64,000 bases of DNA from Parasphingorhabdus flavimaris. GTDB lineage: Bacteria; Pseudomonadota; Alphaproteobacteria; Sphingomonadales; Sphingomonadaceae. The stretch lies in the NCBI RefSeq assembly GCF_013371215.1, contig NZ_JABWMH010000001.1:496001-560000 (forward strand), given 5' to 3'. A program made the position numbers and the translations under genes. Below are positions 18,714 to 27,942 of the stretch, piece by piece (position 1 is the stretch's first letter; each line of letters begins with the position of its first letter). The notes under the pieces are model-generated. The model did not search any database and was not told the origin of the DNA. It saw nothing but the letters and a program-made list of their open reading frames with translations.

Positions 18714-19285
18714 CGCTGCAGTGCCTTAATGATCTTGTCTACGGTTATCTCATGGGGCGAATCATTGCCCATGATGTGAATATGGGCGGTGGCGTAAACC
18801 GGATTCCGCTTGGCCGCCAGATCGGCCAGAATTGTCGCCGGGTCTCCGGATTTGAGCAATGGCCGGGTGTTGCGCCGGGAAACACGTTTTACCAAAGTAT
18901 CGATATCAGCGTCCAGCCAGATCGCGACCGCTTTTTGCAGGATCAGCGCGCGGGTTTCCTCGTTCATGAACGCGCCGCCACCCGTGGCGATAACCTGCCG
19001 TTTGCCTTCAATCAGGCGGGCGATGACGCGCCGTTCCCCGTCCCGGAAATAGTCTTCGCCGAAGCGGTCGAATATTTCTTCGACCGTTAGGCCCGCCGCC
19101 TGTTCGATTTCCTCGTCGGCGTCCACAAAGCCTAGCCCAAGCTGTTTGGCCAGGCGCCGCCCCACGGTGGTTTTGCCCACGCCCATCAATCCGACGAGCA
19201 CAATCGACTGGTCCGTCACGGAATCCGGTCTTTCACCGGAATTTCCTGCTGAATTGTCGAAAGAGGCTTTAATGTTTTTGTCCAT
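18710..19285 (-). CDS. aroK: Shikimate kinase
   Basis: This 191-residue P-loop kinase carries Walker A GLMGVGKTTVGRRLA near residue 33, the shikimate-binding DADEEIE segment, the GGGAF loop (ATGGGAFMNEETR), and the lid Arg in RRNTRPLLK. It phosphorylates shikimate at the 3-hydroxyl. The frame is open to 19330, but an internal ATG at 19285 gives a more usual N-terminus (MDKNIKASF); neither has a clear ribosome site. The stop overlaps the aroB start (ATGA). Confidence 0.93.
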   Translation of the reverse strand: MDKNIKASFDNSAGNSGERPDSVTDQSIVLVGLMGVGKTTVGRRLAKQLGLGFVDADEEIEQAAGLTVEEIFDRFGEDYFRDGERRVIARLIEGKRQVIATGGGAFMNEETRALILQKAVAIWLDADIDTLVKRVSRRNTRPLLKSGDPATILADLAAKRNPVYATAHIHIMGNDSPHEITVDKIIKALQR

Positions 19286-19378
19286 TGGGGCAAAGGCTAT
19301 ACAGCGGTTGGCTACGGGTGCAATTTCCAATGCTGATTATGCTAGATTTTTAACCGTTCGAAAGATTGAACCACATCA

Positions 19379-19513
19379 ATGCCGCGTCAGCTAGTCTATA
19401 TAATTTTGTTTGTCGTGATCTTGATCGGTGCGGCTTTCTATCTGGCTTCGATGGATGTCGAACAGCCGCTGCAACCGGTTGAAAAACCTGTAATTGGTGA
19501 TGATCTGCAATAA
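19379..19513 (+). CDS. Small single-pass membrane protein (44 residues)
   Basis: The 44-residue frame has one strong transmembrane helix at residues 5-24 (LVYIILFVVILIGAAFYLAS) followed by a short polar tail. It is divergent from aroK and ends one base before the start of the next gene, so the two are probably co-translated. The hydrophobic pattern and tight spacing support a real gene. Function is unknown. Confidence 0.6.
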   Translation: MPRQLVYIILFVVILIGAAFYLASMDVEQPLQPVEKPVIGDDLQ

Positions 19514-19514
19514 G

Positions 19515-21365
19515 ATGCGAATGCGTATCAAGCATATTTCCTTTGCCGCTGTGAGTCTGGGCGCGCTTTTCGTAGCGCTGCCGGTCCTCGGGCAAAATTC
19601 GCCGGAGTCTCTCTTGCCTCCCGGGTTTGGCGATCCTGCTCCTGCTCCCAGTCCCGCACCGGTAGCCGCGCCAACGCCGGCCCCGGGACCGGTTTCCGCT
19701 CGGCCCGCGCCGTCTCAGTCAGGCGATTCGTCTGGCAGGACCGTCGAAGATCGCCCTGTTGCGGCAATCGACCCGGATTTGCCGTCGCTGACGCTCGACG
19801 AAAATGGGGAACTGGATCTTGATGCGCTGGATGATGCACTCCAGCCGCAATATCGTCTGACTGCCGGAGAGCGGCGGTCGATGTTGGAAATCGGGGTGTT
19901 GACGCCGGAACATAATGGCCTGGCGGTTGATGCTTTCGGCGAAGAAGGTGGTCAATATCTGACCAATCTGATCAGCAATCTCAATGGTCCGATCATCTCG
20001 CGCTGGGGTTCGATACTCCTCCGGCGCGCGTTGCTCAGCAAGGTAACGAGCCCCGAAAATATCAATCCGGCGGACTGGACCGCCGAACGTGCCTGGCGCT
20101 TGCTGTTGATGGGCGAGGCCGATGCCGCCCGTTTGCTGGTTCTGAAAGTCGACGGTGATAATTTCACACCACGCCTCTACGAAGTCGCGATGCAGGCGCA
20201 TTTGGCAACCGCTGATCCGGCCGGTATCTGCCCGTTCGTCGATGGCGGCGCGCGCGTCAGCGAGGCCCCGACATGGATCATGTTTAGACCCATTTGTGCC
20301 TCTCTTTCAGGTGAGCAAAGCCGTGCGAGCAGTCTGCTCCGACAGGCGAGACGCGACAAAGCGGCCACCGGAATAGACTATTTGCTGGCGGAAAAAACGA
20401 TTGGCGCCGGTTTTGAAGGTCGCCGTGCGGTGTCTATCCTTTGGGACGATATCGAATTTTTCAATAACTGGCGCTTTGGTTTGGGTGCGGCTACCGGCGT
20501 TGAACCCCCGGATCGTCTATACGCTCAAGCGGGACGACATGTGCAGGGGTGGCGCGCGCGTGCGCCGATGCTTTCGATGGACTCGCGGATGAAAGCGGCA
20601 GATACCGCGGCTGCCATGGGTGTATTCTCAAGTCAGGCGATGGTCGATCTCTATTCGGCAGCCTATGATGATCCCGAAGCGAGCGCTGACCGCAAGGCCC
20701 TGGCATCGACCTTGCGTCAAGCCTATACGAACGACACTGCGGAAACCCGCTTGGCGGCAATGCGCGATTTATGGGGTCGTTCCAGGGTCGCTCTGACGCG
20801 ATATTCGGCCAAGATATTGACCGCTCGCGCGGCCGCTAAAATTCCACCCTCGGCTGCGCTTGGCGAACAGAGCGCGGACCTTATCGCTTCTATGCTGACC
20901 GCCGGTCTTGACCGCAGTGCGATGCGATGGACGGATATTGTCGATGAGGGCAGTGACGGCTGGGCTCTGTTGGCTGTGGCCTCGCCGAGCAAGAATATGC
21001 GGGTGTCGTCCGGTGCGCTCAGTGATTTTGGCGGCGATGACGCCAGCAAAGAGCAGTTGCGCAGCAAGTTTCTACTGGCAGCGATCGCCGGCTTGGGGCG
21101 GGCCGATCAACAGACTATTGATGATTTTGCCAGTGACCTGGAGGTTGACCTCGGCCGCTCCACCAGATGGACCAGAGCAATCCAGTCGGCCGCGCAGCGT
21201 GGCCAGTCTGGTACGGTGGCGTTGCTCGTCGCTGTCGGCATGCAAGGTCGCGACTGGCGCGCAATGTCACCATTGCACCTCTTTCATATCACGCAAAGCC
21301 TCAAGCGCGTTGGGCTGGAGCCGGAAGCACGGATGATTGCAGCGGAAGCCTTGTCGCGGACATAG
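19515..21365 (+). CDS. Exported alpha-helical protein, unknown function
   Basis: From the ATG at 19515 the product is 616 residues with a signal peptide (core HISFAAVSLGALFVALPVLG). A Pro/Ala-rich linker (about residues 30-65) is followed by a long helical region of repeats rich in Ala, Leu and Arg that looks TPR- or HEAT-like, without a catalytic motif. It lies between aroK and xerD and is preceded by a 44-residue membrane protein. The role is unknown; it is probably periplasmic. Other in-frame starts are at 19494 and 19521. Confidence 0.7.
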   Translation: MRMRIKHISFAAVSLGALFVALPVLGQNSPESLLPPGFGDPAPAPSPAPVAAPTPAPGPVSARPAPSQSGDSSGRTVEDRPVAAIDPDLPSLTLDENGELDLDALDDALQPQYRLTAGERRSMLEIGVLTPEHNGLAVDAFGEEGGQYLTNLISNLNGPIISRWGSILLRRALLSKVTSPENINPADWTAERAWRLLLMGEADAARLLVLKVDGDNFTPRLYEVAMQAHLATADPAGICPFVDGGARVSEAPTWIMFRPICASLSGEQSRASSLLRQARRDKAATGIDYLLAEKTIGAGFEGRRAVSILWDDIEFFNNWRFGLGAATGVEPPDRLYAQAGRHVQGWRARAPMLSMDSRMKAADTAAAMGVFSSQAMVDLYSAAYDDPEASADRKALASTLRQAYTNDTAETRLAAMRDLWGRSRVALTRYSAKILTARAAAKIPPSAALGEQSADLIASMLTAGLDRSAMRWTDIVDEGSDGWALLAVASPSKNMRVSSGALSDFGGDDASKEQLRSKFLLAAIAGLGRADQQTIDDFASDLEVDLGRSTRWTRAIQSAAQRGQSGTVALLVAVGMQGRDWRAMSPLHLFHITQSLKRVGLEPEARMIAAEALSRT

Positions 21366-21404
21366 GCTTTGCATCGCAGGCTGTGAGGGCTATTCGTGCG
21401 CGAT

Positions 21405-22301
21405 ATGAGTGATGATGCCAATCTGATCGAGCGTTTCCTTGAAATGCTCGTCGCCGAGACCGGCGCTTCCCGGAACACGCTATCGGCTTATCGGACCGAT
21501 CTGGAACAGGCGTCCGCAATCTTGGGCGGTAGATTGTCCGTCGCGGATCAGGAGATGGTCAAAAAACTACCTGCTGCTTGGCGTAATTTGCAGAATAGTA
21601 CAGTTGCTCGCAAGTCCTCCAGTCTGAGGCGTTTCTTTGGATTTCTCATTGAAGAAGGCTTTCGGGAGAATGATCCTTCGAATGCACTGCCCCGTCCGGG
21701 CATGGTCCGTTCGCTGCCAAAGACCCTGTCGCACGGCCAAATTGAAAATCTGTTCCGGGTCATTGCCGAAGGCTTGGACTCCGAACCGGTCAAACCTGCG
21801 ATCCTCCGGCTTTCCGCCATCATGGAGCTGCTCTACGGATCGGGTCTCCGGGCGAGCGAACTGGTGAGCTTGCAACGTTCGGCACTGTCCGGCGACAAGC
21901 CGTTCTTGATCATCAGGGGAAAAGGTGAAAGGGAACGGCTGGTCCCGATTTCACAACAGGCGCGTGACGCTGTCCGCCGCTGGATGGATCATGTCGATCC
22001 CAGGGAAACATGGCTGTTTCCCTCGCGAAAGAGCCACATAAGCCGGATCAGGCTATATCAGATCGTCAAGGAACTTGCGGTCACGGCCGGTATTCATCCG
22101 GAGCATATCAGCCCCCATGTCTTGCGTCATGCTTTTGCCACCCATCTTCTGGAGGGAGGGGCTGATCTGAGAGCGCTGCAAACCCTGCTGGGGCATAGCG
22201 ACATAAGCACGACCCAGATCTATACGCATATCGACAGCGCCCGTCTGGTTGAGCTGGTAAATAATCGCCATCCCCTGAGCCAACGCAATCTCGCGCGTTG
22301 A
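21405..22301 (+). CDS. xerD: Tyrosine recombinase XerD
   Basis: This 298-residue tyrosine recombinase has the catalytic set in order: Arg in YGSGLRASELVSL (near 145), Lys in IIRGKGERERLVP, HVLRHAFATHLLEGG (HxxR), GHSDISTTQIYTHID (His and nucleophile Tyr). XerD with XerC resolves chromosome dimers at dif. Position directly upstream of accA is as in related genomes. A GTG at 21396 behind GAGGG would add three residues. No sign of a mobile element surrounds it, so it is a housekeeping recombinase rather than an integrase. Confidence 0.92.
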   Translation: MSDDANLIERFLEMLVAETGASRNTLSAYRTDLEQASAILGGRLSVADQEMVKKLPAAWRNLQNSTVARKSSSLRRFFGFLIEEGFRENDPSNALPRPGMVRSLPKTLSHGQIENLFRVIAEGLDSEPVKPAILRLSAIMELLYGSGLRASELVSLQRSALSGDKPFLIIRGKGERERLVPISQQARDAVRRWMDHVDPRETWLFPSRKSHISRIRLYQIVKELAVTAGIHPEHISPHVLRHAFATHLLEGGADLRALQTLLGHSDISTTQIYTHIDSARLVELVNNRHPLSQRNLAR

Positions 22302-22332
22302 CGTTTCGCCTGTCCGGTTCTAACTCTTTTTC

Positions 22333-23280
22333 ATGACATCTTATCTCGATTTTGAAAAACCGATCGCGGCGCTGGAATCTCGTATTCTCGAGCTTAGAGA
22401 CACTGCTGACGAAGGCTCGCTGGATATTGCAGCGGAAATTGAAAAGCTGCAGGCCAAGTCGGCAAAAATGTTGGCTGATACCTACGGGAAATTGACTCCC
22501 TGGCAAAAAACGCAAGTCGCCCGGCATCCCGAACGCCCGCACTTCAAGGATTTCATCGCCGGCCTGTTCGACGAGTTTATACCGCTAGGTGGCGACCGCA
22601 ATTTTGGCGATGACCAGGCCATTATTGGCGGCTTTGCCCGAATGGGCGACCGCCGGATGGTGGTTATCGGTCACGAGAAGGGTGACGATACACAAAGCCG
22701 TTTGCGGCACAATTTCGGCATGGGAAAGCCTGAGGGCTACCGCAAGGCAATTCGCCTGATGGATATGGCCGACCGGTTTTCGCTTCCTGTATTGACCTTG
22801 GTCGATACATCGGGAGCTTTTCCCGGCGTGTCCGCGGAAGAACGGGGACAGGCCGAAGCAATCGCCCGGTCGACAGAAAAATGTCTTTCGCTTGGCGTTC
22901 CGATGGTCGCCATAATAGTCGGGGAAGGCGGTTCGGGCGGCGCTGTCGCTTTGGCTGCGGCAGAACGTGTTTTGATGTTCGAACATGCGGTATATTCGGT
23001 CATCTCACCGGAAGGATGCGCTTCGATTCTTTGGCGCACGGGCGACAAGGCCGACGTTGCCGCGGATGCCATGCAGATAACCGCTCAAAACCTCGAAAAA
23101 CTGGGCGTGATCGACCGGATAGTAACTGAGCCCGTTGGCGGCGCACACCGCGACCAGAGTCTGGCTATCGCGACCCTCGGTGTGGCGATTCAGGAAGAAT
23201 TTGCGGCGCTCGAAAAGTTGGATCGCGAGGCGTTGAGAAGATTGCGCCGTGAAAAGTTTCTGCAAATCGGGTCGCTTTAA
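22333..23280 (+). CDS. accA: Acetyl-CoA carboxylase carboxyltransferase subunit alpha
   Basis: The 315-residue AccA carries the crotonase-fold signatures [43 protein letters not shown] and [21 protein letters not shown]. With AccD it moves the carboxyl group from biotin to acetyl-CoA, the first committed step of fatty acid synthesis. Length is typical. It begins 31 bases after xerD and may share its transcript. Confidence 0.97.
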   Translation: MTSYLDFEKPIAALESRILELRDTADEGSLDIAAEIEKLQAKSAKMLADTYGKLTPWQKTQVARHPERPHFKDFIAGLFDEFIPLGGDRNFGDDQAIIGGFARMGDRRMVVIGHEKGDDTQSRLRHNFGMGKPEGYRKAIRLMDMADRFSLPVLTLVDTSGAFPGVSAEERGQAEAIARSTEKCLSLGVPMVAIIVGEGGSGGAVALAAAERVLMFEHAVYSVISPEGCASILWRTGDKADVAADAMQITAQNLEKLGVIDRIVTEPVGGAHRDQSLAIATLGVAIQEEFAALEKLDREALRRLRREKFLQIGSL

Positions 23281-23403
23281 ACCGGAAAAGCTGGATTTTG
23301 TATTGGCTGAACCGCGGGCTGAAGCGGTCGAAACGTCATTTTACAGGTGGAACCCTTTACCGATTGAACCGTTCTTATACATTGCGACAAAGAGGAGCTT
23401 GAT

Positions 23404-24915
23404 ATGAGACAATTTTCGACACGACTGACGACACGATTCATGAGTGCTGCTGGCGTTATCGCCTTGGTGGCATGCACCGGAACCGGCGCGGGGGCCGGTG
23501 CCGTTGATTCGGCCGGAAGCCAGTCGGGCGAAGCCCGTTCCATATCGGCAGCGGAAAAGCAGAAAGGGGCGGAGGCCCATCCGCAATTGCTCGAGGAGTT
23601 TGGCGGTGCTTATACCGGTCCTCAAGTCGGTTATGTCGTGGAAGTGGGCCAGAATATTGCGGTCCAATCGGGACTGGGAAACGCCCGTAGCGACTTTACC
23701 GTCACGCTCCTGAACAGTCCGGCGAATAACGCTTTTGCCATCCCCGGCGGCTATGTCTATCTCACGCGGCAATTAATGGCGTTGATGAATGACGAGGCGG
23801 AGATGGCCGGTGTTTTGGGCCATGAAGTCGGTCACGTTGCGGCAAGGCATAGCGAAAAACGGCAAAAGACAGCGACACGCAACAGTATTATCGGCCTGCT
23901 GGGTCAAATCGGGTCTCAGGTTCTGCTCGGTGATTCTGCGTTCGGACGGATCGGACAGGAGGTTTTCGGGACCGGCAGCCAGCTGCTGACGCTCAAATAT
24001 TCTCGAAAGCAGGAATATGAAGCCGATGATCTGGGCATCCGCTATCTCGCTTCTGCGGGCTACGATCCCCAGGCGCTTTCATCGATGTTATCTTCCTTGG
24101 CCGCGCAGTCGGCAATCGACGTGCGAGCAGCAGGCCGTGACGCCCGCAGCACTCCGGAGTGGGCGAGCACCCATCCAGATCCCGCACGCAGGGTGTCGCG
24201 GGCCGCGACCAATGCTCGCAAGCTCGCCCAGCCGGACGGGGTGCGTAATCGGGACCGGTTCCTGCAGAGGCTGGATGGAATCCTATATGGTGATGATCCC
24301 AAGCAAGGCGTGATCGAAGGAAATAGCTTCCTGCATCCTGATCTGAAACTCAAATTCAGCGTTCCCAATGGTTTCGCCATGCAGAACGGCGCGCGCGCCG
24401 TCGCGATCAGCGGTTCCAGCGGGCAGGGGCAGTTCACGACCGCAGCCTATAACGGCAACATGACTTCCTATATCGATGCGGCTTTCCAGAGCCTGGCGGG
24501 AACCGGAAAGTCGATCACTCGTGGCGCTGTTGAACGGACGACGGTCAACGGAATACCGGCATCTTATGCGACGGCGCGGGTGGAAAGCAACAATGGCCAG
24601 GTTGACGTGACCGTCTTTGCCTATGAATTTTCGAAAAGCAGCGCTTTTCATTTCGCAACGATAACGCCGGCAGGCAGCGCGTCCGTGTTTTCGCCAATGT
24701 ACCAGAGTATCACCAGGCTTTCGTCGGCAGAAGCGGCTGCGATCAAACCGCGCAAGGTCGACGTCGTAACCGTGAAAAGCGGCGACACGATTTCGAGCCT
24801 GTCGTCGCGAATGGCCTACACAGCCTATCAGCAAGATCGCTTTCTGGTGCTCAACCGTTTGAGCGCGACGGATCGGTTGCAGGCGGGTCAGAAGGTGAAA
24901 GTCGTTACCTATTGA
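23404..24915 (+). CDS. M48 family metalloprotease with C-terminal LysM-like domain
   Basis: The 503-residue product starts with a lipoprotein signal (LVAC, about residue 22). The M48 peptidase domain contains NAFAIPGGYVYLTRQL, the zinc motif HEVGHVAARH (near 140), and the third ligand in EYEADDLGIRYLASAGYDP (near 203). The C-terminal 55 residues read as a LysM-like peptidoglycan-binding unit (VKSGDTISSLSSRM). It is related to BepA/YfgC, which handle outer-membrane protein quality control. An AGAGG ribosome site precedes the ATG. Confidence 0.9.
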   Translation: MRQFSTRLTTRFMSAAGVIALVACTGTGAGAGAVDSAGSQSGEARSISAAEKQKGAEAHPQLLEEFGGAYTGPQVGYVVEVGQNIAVQSGLGNARSDFTVTLLNSPANNAFAIPGGYVYLTRQLMALMNDEAEMAGVLGHEVGHVAARHSEKRQKTATRNSIIGLLGQIGSQVLLGDSAFGRIGQEVFGTGSQLLTLKYSRKQEYEADDLGIRYLASAGYDPQALSSMLSSLAAQSAIDVRAAGRDARSTPEWASTHPDPARRVSRAATNARKLAQPDGVRNRDRFLQRLDGILYGDDPKQGVIEGNSFLHPDLKLKFSVPNGFAMQNGARAVAISGSSGQGQFTTAAYNGNMTSYIDAAFQSLAGTGKSITRGAVERTTVNGIPASYATARVESNNGQVDVTVFAYEFSKSSAFHFATITPAGSASVFSPMYQSITRLSSAEAAAIKPRKVDVVTVKSGDTISSLSSRMAYTAYQQDRFLVLNRLSATDRLQAGQKVKVVTY

Positions 24916-24927
24916 TTGTTACGGGCA

Positions 24928-24960
24928 CAAAAAAAGACGGCAGCCGTTAGGCTGCCGTCT
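24928..24960 (-). terminator. Rho-independent terminator of the Flp pilin gene
   Basis: AGACGGCAGCC (24935-24945) and GGCTGCCGTCT (24950-24960) form a perfect 11-bp stem around GTTA. On the minus strand a run of Ts follows. It sits 25 bases after the pilin stop and could also stop the converging M48 transcript. Confidence 0.85.
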
Positions 24961-24985
24961 CGTTTCTAGCTAACCGCTGTTGCGA

Positions 24986-25150
24986 TTAACCAGCCATTTC
25001 GCCTTCAACTTCGTTGAACGTGTCAGCGAGCGTGTTGCCCAGCGAACCCATTGCAACGATGGCTGCAACAGCGATCAGAGCAGCGATCAGGCCATATTCA
25101 ATGGCGGTAGCGCCTTCTTCGTTCTTGAACATTTTACGTACGATTTTCAT
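24986..25150 (-). CDS. Flp/Fap-type pilin
   Basis: The 54-residue Flp pilin starts MKIVRKMFKNEEGATAIEYG. The Gly before ATAIEYG is the prepilin cleavage site, the Glu and Tyr are the conserved processed N-terminus, and a hydrophobic helix follows. The ATG at 25150 has AGGAG at good spacing; the open frame up to 25180 is not needed. No tad/cpa secretion genes lie in this window. A second pilin gene lies upstream on the same strand. Confidence 0.9.
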   Translation of the reverse strand: MKIVRKMFKNEEGATAIEYGLIAALIAVAAIVAMGSLGNTLADTFNEVEGEMAG

Positions 25151-25261
25151 GTCTGGTCTCCTAGATTTGACAAACTTCACTTACCCAATTGAATATTTTT
25201 ATATCCAATATTCAAGAGCCTAGAGTAGAAACCTTACCAAATACTTAAGTGCGTCGCTTTT

Positions 25262-25435
25262 TTATGAAACGTTAGTTACCTCATCGGCAACATCGTTCCA
25301 CATACCTATGGTAACCTCGGAAACACCGTTAATCGCAACCAGTGCGGATATCGCGATGAGAGCCAATACCAAACCATATTCAACAGCCGTCGCACCTGAT
25401 TCAGAGAGGCATAATTTTTTGATATAAGCAATCAT
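25262..25435 (-). CDS. Flp/Fap-type pilin, second copy
   Basis: The 57-residue Flp-type prepilin has the cleavage context ESGATAVEYGLVLALIAISAL. It is a divergent paralogue of the pilin at 24986. The start at 25435 has GGAGAG upstream. It is unclear whether this is a minor pilin or an alternative major pilin. The 111-base gap to the next pilin gene is AT-rich and may hold a promoter. Confidence 0.87.
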   Translation of the reverse strand: MIAYIKKLCLSESGATAVEYGLVLALIAISALVAINGVSEVTIGMWNDVADEVTNVS

Positions 25436-25525
25436 GTCTCTCTCCACGGATAAAGTTCTGCTAAGTCGTGAACAAGACCGGTTTCACAGAAATGGATTAA
25501 CAAAATCCTTACATCGCATAAAAAA

Positions 25526-25948
25526 ATGGAAAAAAACCCGACATATCTGTTTGTCGCGGCTGCTGCACTCGTTGACGAAAAGGGCAGAATTCTGGTCCAG
25601 AAACGGCCGGAAGGCAAGCCGATGGCCGGTCTCTGGGAATTTCCTGGGGGCAAGGTCGAATCGGGGGAAACGCCGGAAATTGCTCTGATTCGCGAGTTGC
25701 GCGAAGAATTGAATATCAGTGTCGAACCGCAGGATATCGAGCCGCTGGCCTTTGCCAGCGAGCCATTGGCAGAGAAGCATCTGATCCTTCTTCTATATAT
25801 ATGCCGCAGGTGGACAGGGCAGGTAGAAAGCCCCGAAGCGCTCGATTTGCAATGGCTGCCCGTGACCGAGATCGATGGGCTTCCGATGCCTCCAGCGGAC
25901 GGCCCGCTGGTTCAGATGCTGTCAAACCACCTTCTTGCTCCGGCTTAA
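25526..25948 (+). CDS. mutT: 8-oxo-dGTP diphosphatase, MutT-type Nudix
   Basis: The 140-residue Nudix hydrolase carries the complete box (GGKVESGETPEIALIRELREEL, with the Glu pairs coordinating Mg2+) at about residues 36-57. Close resemblance to MutT suggests hydrolysis of 8-oxo-dGTP to prevent misincorporation. The stop overlaps the stop of the opposite methyltransferase gene by four bases. Confidence 0.85.
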   Translation: MEKNPTYLFVAAAALVDEKGRILVQKRPEGKPMAGLWEFPGGKVESGETPEIALIRELREELNISVEPQDIEPLAFASEPLAEKHLILLLYICRRWTGQVESPEALDLQWLPVTEIDGLPMPPADGPLVQMLSNHLLAPA

Positions 25949-26823
25949 TTCTCCGTCTTCTTCCCCGGGTCTCCGGAAAGCGTCGTCTTCAGAGAGACCT
26001 GACCACTACCGCGTCGCGCTGGCTTCGGTTGGTCGGGATGAGGGGCCCAGGCGCAAAGATATATTAAAGTGACCGTCTCAGAGAATTTTCCGCTCGCTTC
26101 GGCTTGTGCTGAAAACAGGTTCTGCATGCGATTATAGACTTTCCGTCCGATGGCCGAATGGTTGCTGGCCATGATATTGCTGCCCCCGACATCCCTGATA
26201 TCCGAGAGCAGCCGCCCGAGACTGGAATAGTTCAACTGCAAGTTGTCGCTGTCCGCTACCGGGATGGTAAGCCCGACACGCGACAGCAGATCACCCGCTG
26301 TCCGCACATCGACCTGGGGATGAATATGTGCGGATACCTTGTCACCCTCGGCTTCCATGATCAGGGATTTGAGGGATGGAAAACTCTCCGCACCGATCAT
26401 CGCCGCCAACAACAATCCATCCGGAACCAATATCCGCCGGCACAGCACTAGCGCACCGGGCAAGTCGTTGACCGTGTCCAGCGAGCCAATATTGATGATC
26501 AGGTCGAAGCTGTGATCAGCGAAAGGCAAACGATCATCATCGCATATTACACCGCCCAGTGCCGTGGCAGCCCGCGCGCTGGAGTCCGCAAAAAAAACTT
26601 TCATCCCGCGTCTTTGCAGTTCTTGTCCCAGCCTGCCGGCAGCGATTCCGATTATCAGCGCTCGCCGGAATGTGCGTTTGACGACATCAAGGCGCTCCAG
26701 AATTTCCTCAAACATGATCTGTGAAAGGAAATCATCGCCACCCGCCCGTGTATAAGCGCGATCACGGACAATGCGTCTTTTGCTGCGGTCAAAAACTTCC
26801 GCGATATTGACTGTATCGGTCAT
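25945..26823 (-). CDS. Class I SAM-dependent methyltransferase (BioC/NDUFAF5-like)
   Basis: Starting at 26823 the product is 292 residues. An SAM-binding Rossmann fold is visible at about 45-150: ALIIGIAAGRLGQEL (motif I), DDDRLPFADHSFDLIINIGSLDTVNDLPGAL, and RRILVPDGLLLAAMIG. Its position beside comF and mutT and its overall pattern fit the BioC/NDUFAF5-like methyltransferases of sphingomonads. The open frame extends to 27252 but that part is antisense to comF. Substrate is not determined. Confidence 0.83.
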   Translation of the reverse strand: MTDTVNIAEVFDRSKRRIVRDRAYTRAGGDDFLSQIMFEEILERLDVVKRTFRRALIIGIAAGRLGQELQRRGMKVFFADSSARAATALGGVICDDDRLPFADHSFDLIINIGSLDTVNDLPGALVLCRRILVPDGLLLAAMIGAESFPSLKSLIMEAEGDKVSAHIHPQVDVRTAGDLLSRVGLTIPVADSDNLQLNYSSLGRLLSDIRDVGGSNIMASNHSAIGRKVYNRMQNLFSAQAEASGKFSETVTLIYLCAWAPHPDQPKPARRGSGQVSLKTTLSGDPGKKTEN

Positions 26824-26862
26824 GGGCCTTGCGGCTTTAGGAGCGCTCGACAAAAAGATCAA

Positions 26863-27627
26863 ATGCCGTTGCCAACCATATTCCGGCCCCTGATCGATTT
26901 CGCCTTGCCGCCAAGATGTCCTGTCTGCGGAGTGACGGTTGAGGCGGACAACCGCTTCTGCCTGTCCTGCTGGCAGCGACTGGATTTTCTGGCTGAGCCG
27001 TGGTGCGCGGCTTGCGGCGTCCCGCTTGCCTTCGATGGCCCGGAAGACAGCCTTTGCGTTGCCTGCCTGACCAATCCGCCGGTTCACGACGGGGTGAGGG
27101 CGGTGGTGCGCTATGATGACCGGAGTTCGCTGATTGCAATGCGATTGAAATATGGCACCCGTCTGGGGCTCGCCAGACTGATTGCCGAACATCTGCAGAA
27201 ATTTACCGGAGAATATTCCGGCGACGCGATCATCGTCCCGGTACCGCTTCACCGGTCACGCTTATGGAGTCGCGGGTTCAACCAGTCGGTGCTGATCGGG
27301 AGGGAGCTCTCTCGACGCTCCGGCATCAAGATGGACCATGATGTCATTCGCCGCTGCAAGGCCACCCCTCCGCTGCGAGGGATGACTGGCAAGCAGCGGG
27401 GACGAACCGTCGCAGCCGCCTTTGCGCTTGGCGCCGCTGCAGAATCAGTTCTGGCCGGCAAGTCGGTCCTGTTGGTCGATGACGTCTATACGAGTGGATC
27501 GACGAGCGGTGCTTGCGCCCGGCTGCTCAAAAAGGCCGGGGCGAAACAAGTTCTCGTTTTCTGCTGGGCCCGGGTTATAAGCGATGCTGAAAGTGGCAGG
27601 CTTCCAGTACCGCCCGGGATTGCTTGA
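26863..27627 (+). CDS. comF: ComF family phosphoribosyltransferase-like protein
   Basis: The 254-residue ComF protein has an N-terminal double zinc finger (CPVCGVTVEADNRFCLSC near residues 19-36, then CAACGVPL and CVACL) and a C-terminal phosphoribosyltransferase domain with the PRPP loop VLLVDDVYTSGSTSGAC (near 205). In naturally transformable bacteria ComF acts in DNA uptake; in others the role is unclear. It is divergent from the methyltransferase, with 39 bases between starts. Confidence 0.88.
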   Translation: MPLPTIFRPLIDFALPPRCPVCGVTVEADNRFCLSCWQRLDFLAEPWCAACGVPLAFDGPEDSLCVACLTNPPVHDGVRAVVRYDDRSSLIAMRLKYGTRLGLARLIAEHLQKFTGEYSGDAIIVPVPLHRSRLWSRGFNQSVLIGRELSRRSGIKMDHDVIRRCKATPPLRGMTGKQRGRTVAAAFALGAAAESVLAGKSVLLVDDVYTSGSTSGACARLLKKAGAKQVLVFCWARVISDAESGRLPVPPGIA

Positions 27628-27678
27628 ATTCCGTACGCCGGGAGCCCATTTGCAGACTGAGGGTAGAAAGAGCTTAAT

Positions 27679-27936
27679 ATGTCGAAGATTGAAATATATA
27701 CAAAATTCACCTGCGGCTTCTGCTTTCGGGCCAAGGCGCTGCTTGAGGGCAAGGACGTCAGTTTCGAGGAAACCGACATCACCATGGGTGGTGCGAAGCG
27801 TGAGGAAATGATCCAGCGATCCGGTGGTCGGACAACGGTTCCCCAGATATTCATCAACGACCGTCATATCGGCGGATCGGATGATCTTGCCGCACTGGAC
27901 CGCTCCGGTGAACTTGATGCACTTCTGGCAGGCTGA
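27679..27936 (+). CDS. grxC: Glutaredoxin 3
   Basis: The 85-residue glutaredoxin carries the active site CGFC (TKFTCGFCFRAK, residues 13-16), the TVPQIFI cis-Pro segment, and GGSDDLAALDRSG for glutathione binding. It reduces disulfides and mixed glutathione adducts in the cytosol. It lies between comF and the nitrilase gene, and six bases separate it from the latter. Confidence 0.94.
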   Translation: MSKIEIYTKFTCGFCFRAKALLEGKDVSFEETDITMGGAKREEMIQRSGGRTTVPQIFINDRHIGGSDDLAALDRSGELDALLAG

Positions 27937-27942
27937 CCGATC

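Noticed and set aside
21405-22301. xerD as integrase of a mobile element
   Set aside because: Housekeeping context (upstream of accA), no att repeats or cargo nearby.
26824-27252. N-terminal extension of the methyltransferase frame
   Set aside because: This part is antisense to comF; the methyltransferase begins sensibly at 26823.
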